A stretch of DNA of 6,446 nucleotides from assembly GCA_009695395.1 (NCBI GenBank), contig SIBB01000216.1, positions 1 to 6,446 on the forward strand, written 5' to 3'. Source of the stretch: Pedosphaera sp. GTDB lineage: Bacteria; Verrucomicrobiota; Verrucomicrobiia; Limisphaerales; SXTU01. The notes beneath the pieces are model-generated. The model was given only the letters and a program-made list of their open reading frames with translations, was not told the DNA's origin and searched no databases. This document shows, one piece after another, positions 1-5,700 of the stretch (positions within the stretch are counted from its first letter, which is position 1; the number at the start of each line of letters is the position of its first letter). The position numbers and the translations under genes were made by a program.

Positions 1-89
1 AGAAAAAACCTTGGCAACCCACAGAAGAATCGAACAATGGGGCTGACAGGCAAAACTTAGGGCCCTTCGAGGCCGCTCCGCTCACGGTC
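1..89 (+). promoter_or_regulatory. Leader upstream of the redox operon with a weak candidate promoter
   Basis: This stretch is visibly richer in A and T than the rest of the window, as expected of an intergenic leader. A possible sigma70-type promoter is TTGGCA at 11-16 (5 of 6 to TTGACA) and AACAAT at 33-38 (4 of 6 to TATAAT) with a 16-nt spacer. It would start transcription near 45 and leave a leader of about 45 nt. No good Shine-Dalgarno sequence precedes the ATG at 90. The frame of the first gene stays open to the window edge, so a start further upstream, or the tail of an upstream gene, cannot be excluded. The promoter call is inference from weak matches. Confidence 0.25.
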
Positions 90-1388
90 ATGCTAGCCAT
101 CATCGAGCAACTACAGACGGCCCTAGAAGGCAACGCGGGACTCGCGCTCGGCTACCTGCTGCTCGCTGTGCTGACGAGCCAGTTGGTGCTGATGGCCTAC
201 TCGACGGCCGCGCGGCTGCGGCACGAGCATCGGCAACAGCGACTGGACCGCGAGCGATTGGAGACGTTGGTGCTCGCCGCGAAGGTTCGTTACAAGGAGG
301 CGCAGGAAGTGACGCAGGGCTGGAACGGCTACCGCAAGTTCACCGTGTCGCAGAAGTCCATCGAGTGTGAGGATGTGAACTCGTTCTACCTCGTGCCGCA
401 TGATCGCAAGCCGTTGCCGCCTTACAAACCCGGCCAGTATCTCACCTTCAACCTCGACATCCCGGGGCGCGACAAGCCGATCGTGCGCTGCTACTCGCTC
501 TCCGACAGCCCGACGCGCCCGGATTGCTACCGCGTGACCATCAAGCGAGAGCCGGCCCCGCCGGACAAGCCCGGCGTGCCGCCTGGCGTGGCGTCCGGCT
601 TCTTCACCGAGCACGTCAAGGAAGGCGACCTCCTGAATGTGAAGGCGCCGTCGGGTCACTTCTACCTCGACATGGCGAAGACTACGCCCATCTGTCTGCT
701 CGGCGGCGGCGTGGGGCTGACGCCGATGTTGAGCATGGCCAAGGCTGTGGCGGAGAGCGGGATGCGGCGCGAGGTTTGGCTCTTCTTCGGCTGCCGCAGC
801 ACGGGCGAGCACATGCTGCGGGAGGACCTGAACAAGTTGCGCAACCACGACAACATCCGCGTGGTCGTCTGCTACAGCCGCCCGGGCAAGAGCGATACCA
901 AGGGCGAGGATTACGACCGCGAGGGCCGCGTCACCATTGATCTGCTCAAGGAGATGCTTCCCTCCAACAACTACGAGTTCTTCATGTGCGGTAACGGTGC
1001 GTTCATGAAGGCCCTCAACGACGGCCTCGAAGCCTGGGGCGTCCCGGAGAAGGACATTCACTACGAGGCTTTCGGCCCGGCCACGGTGAAGAAGAAATCT
1101 ACTCCGGTCGCCGCCGCTGTCTCCGCCGGACCTGCCTACAAAGTCATCTTCGCAAAGTCCGGCAAGGAGATGGAGTGGAACCCGGCTCAATCCAATCTGC
1201 TCGACTTCGCCTTGGAGCAGGGACTGCGCATCGAGTCCGGCTGTCGCGCGGGCAGTTGCGGCGTCTGCTCGGTCGCCATCAAGTCCGGCAGCGTGGATTA
1301 TCTGAAGCCGCCGGATGCGGCCCCGGAGGGCGGCTCCTGCCTCACCTGCATTTGCCGCCCGAAAGGCGACCTCGTCCTCGACGCCTGA
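90..1388 (+). CDS. Membrane-anchored NAD(P)H:FAD oxidoreductase with C-terminal [2Fe-2S] ferredoxin domain
   Basis: The 432-residue protein is predicted to take electrons from NAD(P)H through FAD to a [2Fe-2S] cluster on the cytoplasmic face of the membrane. Residues about 16-37 form one hydrophobic helix followed by an Arg-rich stretch, so the bulk should be cytoplasmic. The FAD domain carries RCYS at 133-136. The NAD domain carries GGGVGLTP at 205-212 and CGNGAFM at 300-306, closing with HYEAFGP at 324-330. These motifs most resemble the reductase half of flavohaemoglobin (Hmp). The C-terminal domain has CX4CX2C at 385, 390 and 393 and a fourth ligand at 420, followed by an RPKGDLVL tail. 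The order anchor-FAD-NAD-2Fe2S is that of Hcr/VanB/PaaE-type reductases; NqrF has its 2Fe-2S domain before the FAD domain. ATG at 90 keeps the membrane helix; the next Met (residue 35) would destroy it. Cofactor choice, NADH or NADPH, is not decided by what I can see. First gene of the operon. Confidence 0.9.
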   Translation: MLAIIEQLQTALEGNAGLALGYLLLAVLTSQLVLMAYSTAARLRHEHRQQRLDRERLETLVLAAKVRYKEAQEVTQGWNGYRKFTVSQKSIECEDVNSFYLVPHDRKPLPPYKPGQYLTFNLDIPGRDKPIVRCYSLSDSPTRPDCYRVTIKREPAPPDKPGVPPGVASGFFTEHVKEGDLLNVKAPSGHFYLDMAKTTPICLLGGGVGLTPMLSMAKAVAESGMRREVWLFFGCRSTGEHMLREDLNKLRNHDNIRVVVCYSRPGKSDTKGEDYDREGRVTIDLLKEMLPSNNYEFFMCGNGAFMKALNDGLEAWGVPEKDIHYEAFGPATVKKKSTPVAAAVSAGPAYKVIFAKSGKEMEWNPAQSNLLDFALEQGLRIESGCRAGSCGVCSVAIKSGSVDYLKPPDAAPEGGSCLTCICRPKGDLVLDA

Positions 1389-1393
1389 CGCGT

Positions 1394-3118
1394 ATGGACA
1401 CAGCTCACTTCGTCATTGAAAAGCCCGAGCGGTGGGACAGCTCGTTCGACCCGGACATGACGGAGGCGGACGTGAACCGCCTGCTGGAGATCCGTCCGTT
1501 CAGCGAGATGAACTCGGGCAAATTTGCCAAGCGAATTCCTCTGCGCGGCATTCTCAAGAACGACGCCCGCATCCGGCGCTTCAAGAACGGCGAGATCATC
1601 GTCCGCGCGGGCGACTACGGCTCGTCCGCATTTCTGGTGTTGGCTGGCAATGCGCGCGTGGTGTTGGACCCAGGCCTGCCTGTGTCCTTGCTGGGACAAC
1701 GCAAGTCCCAACACAAATCTCTCTTCCAAATCGTCGCCCAGCTCTGGACAAACCCGCGCGACCCAGAGGTCCGCACTCCTGCCGAACTGGAGCAGGACGC
1801 CGGCGTGAAAGTTGGGGGCGAATTCACGGGCGTCTTCCTCCAGGACGTGCCGCGCATCCTCGACGAGCACCTCACTGCCACGATGTCCCCGGGCGACTTC
1901 TTTGGCGAGATCGCCGCCCTCAGCCGAAGCGCCCGCACCTCCACCATCTTCGCCGTCGGCGACGCGACGGAGATGCTCGAAATCCGCTGGCAGGGACTGC
2001 GCGACTTGCTGCGCTTCGATGACCACCTGCGCCACCACATTGACCGCATCTACCGCGAGCGCACGCTGGCGACACACCTGCGCGAGATCCCCATTTTCAG
2101 ACGGCTCAACGACGAGCAGCTCAAGCGCGTCATCGAGCAGACGCAGTTCGGCACCTACGGCGACTACGACTGGTCTGGCGACTACAAGCGCCTCGTGAAG
2201 GAGGGCACCCGCTCGCCGGAGAAGGAAACCATCATTGCGCAGGAAGGCGACTACCCAAATGGCGTGGTGCTCATCCGCTCCGGCTTCGCGCGCCTCAGCC
2301 AGAAGTTCGGCCACGGTCACCGCACGCTGAACTACCTCAGCGCCGGCTCCGAGTTCGGGTTGCGGGAGATCGCGCACAACTGGGCGCACAAAGACACGGT
2401 GCCCTTCCAGCACAGCCTGCGCGTCATCGGCTACACCCACGTCATCGTCGTGCCCGCGCCGGTGATGGAGGAAATCGTCCTACCCACCGTGCCGCGGGAC
2501 CAACTGCCCGAGTTCTTCACGCCCGCGGAGTTGGCCGGCACGGAGCAGTCCGAGTCGCAGCAAAAGTTGGACGCCGGTGCGAAGATTGGCCCGGAGCTGA
2601 TGGAGTTCCTCACCGAGAACCGCTACTTCAACGGCACCTCCACGATGGTGATTGATATGGAGCGTTGCACCCGCTGCGATGACTGCGTGCGCGCCTGCGC
2701 TTCTGCGAACGAGGGCAACCCTCGGTTCCTCCGCCACGGCCAAACCACCGGGCGCATCATGGTGGCGAACTCCTGCATGCACTGCGCCGATCCGGTCTGC
2801 CTCATCGGCTGCCCGACCGGCGCGATCCACCGCGGCCAGACCGGCGGCGAGGTCGTTGTTAACCAGGCCACCTGCATCGGGTGTAGCATCTGCTCGAACA
2901 ACTGTCCTTACGAAGCCATCCGCATGGTGGAAATCCGCGAGGAGGACGGGGCCTTCATGGTGGACAAGGACATGAAGCCCATCGTCAAGGCGACGAAGTG
3001 CGACCTTTGTTCCGATCAACTCGGCGGCCCTGCCTGCGAGCGCTCCTGCCCGCACGGCGCGCTCAAACGCATGGACATGAACAACCTCGATTCCTTCGCC
3101 AAGTGGCTCCAACGATGA
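1394..3118 (+). CDS. Dual cyclic-nucleotide-binding domain protein fused to a four-[4Fe-4S] DmsB/NrfC-like ferredoxin module
   Basis: This 574-residue protein joins sensing and electron-transfer modules. CNB fold 1 spans about 54-206 and has a near-canonical phosphate-binding cassette at 169-184 (FFGEIAALSRSARTST, with Glu172 and Arg181), interrupted upstream by an insertion of roughly 60 residues (92-155). CNB fold 2 (about 278-360) has a degenerate cassette lacking the Arg. The C-terminal module carries 16 Cys in four groups: 425/428/431/435, 461/464/469/473, 494/497/500/504 and 536/539/548/552. Such an arrangement is known in DmsB/NrfC/HybA-type subunits and predicts four [4Fe-4S] clusters. 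No signal peptide, Tat motif, membrane helix or helix-turn-helix is visible, so it should be cytoplasmic and is not a Crp/Fnr regulator. I chose ATG 1394, 5 nt after the previous stop. An in-frame ATG at 1175 would only extend it through out-of-frame sequence of the reductase gene. Its stop overlaps the next start. It probably relays electrons between the reductase and the membrane haem protein. Confidence 0.9.
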   Translation: MDTAHFVIEKPERWDSSFDPDMTEADVNRLLEIRPFSEMNSGKFAKRIPLRGILKNDARIRRFKNGEIIVRAGDYGSSAFLVLAGNARVVLDPGLPVSLLGQRKSQHKSLFQIVAQLWTNPRDPEVRTPAELEQDAGVKVGGEFTGVFLQDVPRILDEHLTATMSPGDFFGEIAALSRSARTSTIFAVGDATEMLEIRWQGLRDLLRFDDHLRHHIDRIYRERTLATHLREIPIFRRLNDEQLKRVIEQTQFGTYGDYDWSGDYKRLVKEGTRSPEKETIIAQEGDYPNGVVLIRSGFARLSQKFGHGHRTLNYLSAGSEFGLREIAHNWAHKDTVPFQHSLRVIGYTHVIVVPAPVMEEIVLPTVPRDQLPEFFTPAELAGTEQSESQQKLDAGAKIGPELMEFLTENRYFNGTSTMVIDMERCTRCDDCVRACASANEGNPRFLRHGQTTGRIMVANSCMHCADPVCLIGCPTGAIHRGQTGGEVVVNQATCIGCSICSNNCPYEAIRMVEIREEDGAFMVDKDMKPIVKATKCDLCSDQLGGPACERSCPHGALKRMDMNNLDSFAKWLQR

Positions 3119-3939
3119 GTGGATTCGTCAGACGCCGCCTGCTCTGGGGCAGCCTGCTGCTCGCCGCGACCCTCGCCGTCATCTCCGCGTATGCCACGTG
3201 GGCGGGCGCGACGACGCGCGGGGCCTACCTGAGCGGCTGGCTGCTTTTTGGCCTGATGGTGCTGCTCACCGGCTACAACTGGTTCAAGAAAATCCCCTAC
3301 CTCCCACTGGGCCGCTCGGAGGTCTGGCTTCAATTCCACATCTACGCCGGCCTCTTCACCGGCGTGCTATTCCTGCTGCATGTCCGGGGGCGCTGGCCGA
3401 CCGGCTGGTTTGAGATCGTCCTCACCGTGCTCTACGTCCTCGTCATGGTCAGCGGCGTGCTGGGCATCCTCATCTCGCGCGGTTGGCCCAAGCGCCTCAG
3501 CGCGCGCGGGGGCGAGGTGCCATTCGAACGCATCCCCATCGTGCGCCGGCAGCTCCGCGAGCAGGCCGAGGCACTCGCCTTGAACTCTGTGGCCGAGGCG
3601 AGGTCCGCCACCATTGCGGAGTTCCACGCGCGCCGGCTGCACGCCTTCTTCGCCGGGCCGCAGAACTTCCTTTCCCACGTGTTTGAAATCCGTCTGCCGC
3701 TCAACGCGCTGCTCAACGAGCTGGGCGACCTCAACCGCTTCCTCAACGAGCAGGAGCGCAAGGTCACCGCGCAGCTCGTCACGCTCGTCCGGCAGAAGGA
3801 CGGCCTCGACTACCAGCACGCCCTTCAGCTCACGTTGCGCCTCTGGCTCTTTATCCACATCCCCGTCACCTACAGCCTGATGCTCTGCGCGCTCGCGCAC
3901 ATCGTCCTGGTCTATGGCTTCTCCGCCGGAGTGCGATGA
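3115..3939 (+). CDS. Predicted di-haem b membrane protein (cytochrome b-like electron conduit)
   Basis: I do not recognise a named family, but the 274-residue protein has clear membrane haem-protein features. Helices are predicted at about 9-29, 38-55, 71-91, 99-121 and 241-268. Helix 3 holds His75 and His89, helix 5 holds His248 and His262; both pairs are spaced HX13H, typical of bis-His ligation of two stacked b haems. Positive-inside cues (RRR at 6-8, KK at 58-59, basic loop from 122) put the N-terminus and the loop of about 120 residues between helices 4 and 5 in the cytoplasm. Helices 3 and 5 then run parallel, so His75/His248 would ligate a cytoplasmic-side haem and His89/His262 a periplasmic-side haem. 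The ATG lies in an ATGA overlap with the previous stop, implying translational coupling. It likely carries electrons across the membrane between the Fe-S fusion and the decahaem cytochrome. Quinone exchange is an alternative role. Confidence 0.8.
   Translation: MSGFVRRRLLWGSLLLAATLAVISAYATWAGATTRGAYLSGWLLFGLMVLLTGYNWFKKIPYLPLGRSEVWLQFHIYAGLFTGVLFLLHVRGRWPTGWFEIVLTVLYVLVMVSGVLGILISRGWPKRLSARGGEVPFERIPIVRRQLREQAEALALNSVAEARSATIAEFHARRLHAFFAGPQNFLSHVFEIRLPLNALLNELGDLNRFLNEQERKVTAQLVTLVRQKDGLDYQHALQLTLRLWLFIHIPVTYSLMLCALAHIVLVYGFSAGVR
3928..3931 (+). promoter_or_regulatory. Likely ribosome binding site for the decahaem cytochrome gene
   Basis: GGAG lies 8 nt before the ATG at 3940, a normal Shine-Dalgarno distance. 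It sits within the last codons of the preceding gene. It is the only convincing SD-like motif ahead of a gene in this window. It favours ATG 3940 over the overlapping ATG at 3936, which opens a different frame without haem motifs. Confidence 0.5.
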
Positions 3940-5628
3940 ATGAAAGACCAACTCCCATCGCCCGACTTCGACCGCAGCCGCTACGACCGGCCCAATCAGG
4001 ATTGGGAGTGTGGTTGGACTTGCGATGGCTGCCCCTGCCGCATCGGCCCCTCGCCCTCCGGCACCTGCCGCGCCACCGCTGAGTGCCGGCCCGTGCTGGA
4101 AAAAAAAGACGGTGAGGACAAAGGCCGCTGGCGCTGCACGCGCTCGAAGGAGCACGGCGGCCCCTGCACCAACGGCCCGCTGCCCTCCGGCGGTTGCGCC
4201 TGTCCCATCCCGACCTGCCAGCCGCGCCGCTCCCTGCGCAACCAGCGCGGACGCCTCTGTGTGGCCGTCACCGCCGTCACCTTGGCGCTGCTGCTCGTCG
4301 GCTTCTTCGGCCCGTGGCAATGGCGTTTCATCTCAGCCGGCCCGGTTTCCTCCAATCATCACGGCGTCGTCTTTGCGCAGATGAAGCACTCGTGGCCCGG
4401 CAACGACGGCTGCGGAGCCTGCCACACCGCTGCGCACGGTGATCTCCATGAGTGGATGCGCGCCGCGTTCCGCGCGCGGCCCGGCCCGCTTGAGCCGCAC
4501 CGCCTCCACACCGTCACCGCCGGCATGACGGAACTGGACAACAACTGTCTCTCCTGCCATCCCGGCCACCGCTTCCACCAGCCCAACGTCACACGCGACC
4601 ATTCCTGCTCCGCCTGTCATCGCGAGCATCAGGGCAGTGGCCGGATGCCCGCGCCCGCCGATACCGAATGCATCTCCTGCCACGGCAGCGGCACGCTCAT
4701 GGAAGCCTCGCGCAAGAGGGGCGAGAAGTTGCCGCCTGCCGCCTTTGATTACCGCCAAGTCGCCGGTCGCCAGCACTTCCAAGTTCCCCGACCCGAGCGC
4801 GGATACACTCGCGTCTTCCAATCCTTTGACCACGACCATCCCGAGTTTCAACTTCATGCCCAGAAGCTCACCGACACCAATTCCCTCCGCTTCAACCACG
4901 CCCTCCACCTCTCCAGCCTCGTGCAACGCAACGGCCAGCCGCTCGCCTGTGCCGACTGCCATCAACCCGCCGCTGCCGGCGCGCACTTCCAGGCCATCAC
5001 CTTCTCCAAGCACTGTCAGAGCTGCCACGCACTCCAGTTCGACGCGCGCAATCCGCAACTCCGCGTCCCCCACGGCGACCCCGTCGGTGTCCGCGCCTTC
5101 CTCCGCAGTCTCCCCACGCAATACGCCGACCTCGCCCGCCGCTCCGGCGTGACCGCGCAGGCCGACACGGAGAAATTCGTCGCCGAGCAGATGCGCCTGC
5201 TCCGCGAGCGCGCCTTCAGCGGCGAGAACTTGGAGCAACAAATCTTCTTCGCCAGCGACCCCTCGAAGCAGCTCGCCGTCGGTGCCGGCCCCGGCAACGC
5301 CACCCCTCGCGCGCGCTTCGCCGGCTGCGCCTACTGCCACGACGTGAAGCCCGGCGGCGCCGACGGCCTGCCGCACATTGCCCGCGTCTTCACGCCCGAC
5401 CGCTGGCTCATCCGCAGCGAGTTCAACCACGCCAAACACACCATCGTCAATTGCGCGCAATGTCACGACGCCGCGAGCAGCCGTCGCACCGCGGACATTC
5501 TGCTGCCCAACAAGCAGAGCTGCACGGAATGCCACAGCCCCGCCGGCGGCGTCTCCCAGACCTGCGCCACCTGCCACAGCTACCACACCGTCCACGGCAG
5601 CCAACCCCAGCCGCAGACTAAGAAGTAG
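3940..5628 (+). CDS. Membrane-anchored decahaem c-type cytochrome with Cys-rich N-terminal domain
   Basis: The 562-residue protein has ten CXXCH haem c sites, with first Cys at 158, 203, 223, 244, 337, 359, 463, 505, 528 and 542, in a 4+2+4 grouping. FxHxxH-type motifs at 296-300 (FDHDH), 318-323 (FNHALH) and 495-500 (FNHAKH) resemble the distal-ligand motifs of cytochrome c3/c7 proteins. A single hydrophobic helix at about 106-126, preceded by RRSLRNQRGR, acts as an uncleaved anchor with the N-terminus inside, so the haem part should be periplasmic. Ahead of the anchor lie about 100 residues with eleven Cys (24, 28, 31, 33, 43, 49, 66, 76, 86, 88, 93), none in CXXCH form. They are arranged as two degenerate copies of a GPxPSGxC motif, possibly a metal or Fe-S site. 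The ATG follows the previous TGA with no gap. It is probably the periplasmic electron acceptor or donor of the operon. Substrate or partner unknown. Confidence 0.92.
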   Translation: MKDQLPSPDFDRSRYDRPNQDWECGWTCDGCPCRIGPSPSGTCRATAECRPVLEKKDGEDKGRWRCTRSKEHGGPCTNGPLPSGGCACPIPTCQPRRSLRNQRGRLCVAVTAVTLALLLVGFFGPWQWRFISAGPVSSNHHGVVFAQMKHSWPGNDGCGACHTAAHGDLHEWMRAAFRARPGPLEPHRLHTVTAGMTELDNNCLSCHPGHRFHQPNVTRDHSCSACHREHQGSGRMPAPADTECISCHGSGTLMEASRKRGEKLPPAAFDYRQVAGRQHFQVPRPERGYTRVFQSFDHDHPEFQLHAQKLTDTNSLRFNHALHLSSLVQRNGQPLACADCHQPAAAGAHFQAITFSKHCQSCHALQFDARNPQLRVPHGDPVGVRAFLRSLPTQYADLARRSGVTAQADTEKFVAEQMRLLRERAFSGENLEQQIFFASDPSKQLAVGAGPGNATPRARFAGCAYCHDVKPGGADGLPHIARVFTPDRWLIRSEFNHAKHTIVNCAQCHDAASSRRTADILLPNKQSCTECHSPAGGVSQTCATCHSYHTVHGSQPQPQTKK

Positions 5629-5629
5629 C

Positions 5630-5660
5630 CCGGCCCGTGCCGGCGGACTTGCAGTCGCCG
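5630..5660 (+). terminator. GC-rich hairpins after the operon, possible weak terminator
   Basis: Just after the cytochrome stop codon are two overlapping, mutually exclusive hairpins. One is CCGGC-ccgt-GCCGG (5630-5643), a perfect 5-bp stem. The other is CGGC(G)GACT-tgc-AGTCGCCG (5641-5660), an 8-bp stem with one bulged G at 5645. No proper T-run follows, only a mildly T-rich stretch from about 5667. A strong intrinsic terminator is therefore unlikely. It could be a weak terminator, an mRNA 3'-end stabiliser or a copy of a dispersed palindromic repeat. Confidence 0.35.
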
Positions 5661-5666
5661 CCTCGC

Positions 5667-5694
5667 TTTCAATTAGCCACGCCCCCGCTATCCT
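5667..5694 (+). promoter_or_regulatory. Candidate promoter for the downstream YgfZ/GcvT-fold gene
   Basis: TATCCT at 5689-5694 matches the -10 consensus at 4 of 6 positions, and TTTCAA at 5667-5672 is a poor -35 (3 of 6) with a 16-nt spacer. The -10 ends only 6 nt before the GTG at 5701, and there is no Shine-Dalgarno sequence. If real, transcription would begin at or next to the start codon, giving a leaderless mRNA. This is inference from short motifs. Confidence 0.3.
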
Positions 5695-5700
5695 CCCTTC

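Noticed and set aside
1..60. Frame open from the window edge to TAG at 58-60, or a 7-codon ATG leader peptide at 37-60
   Set aside because: Twenty codons or fewer carry no coding signal. The region looks intergenic in composition, and neither the tail of an upstream gene nor a leader peptide can be supported.
123..1190. 355-codon minus-strand open frame opposite the reductase gene
   Set aside because: Antisense shadow of GC-rich codons. The translation is rich in Arg, His, Val and Ala with no domain, and the + strand carries clear FAD and NAD motifs.
1175..1393. 73-codon N-terminal extension of the CNB-ferredoxin protein
   Set aside because: This stretch is an out-of-frame reading of the [2Fe-2S] domain of the upstream gene and is Arg/Leu/Gly-rich. 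ATG 1394, 5 nt after the upstream stop, is far more natural.
1298..2440. 380-codon minus-strand open frame
   Set aside because: Lies opposite the CNB-ferredoxin gene and spans the end of the reductase gene. No recognisable motif; explained as a shadow.
1394..2473. Crp/Fnr-type transcription regulator
   Set aside because: CNB folds are present, but no helix-turn-helix follows; the C-terminal part is a 16-Cys ferredoxin module.
2998..3114. 39-codon N-terminal extension of the di-haem membrane protein
   Set aside because: It overlaps the last [4Fe-4S] cluster coding region in another frame. The ATGA overlap start at 3115 leads directly into a short basic N-terminus and the first membrane helix.
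4009..4224. Additional c-type haem sites in the Cys-rich head
   Set aside because: None of these cysteines forms a CXXCH motif, and the segment precedes the export anchor, so haem c attachment is not expected.
3367..4320. 317-codon minus-strand open frame
   Set aside because: Crosses the junction of two tightly coupled + strand genes and has low-complexity composition with no domain.
3940..5628. Outer-membrane or extracellular electron-transfer cytochrome (Mtr/Omc type)
   Set aside because: The protein has an uncleaved inner-membrane anchor, with no lipobox and no neighbouring porin in the window. Extracellular delivery is not supported from this sequence.
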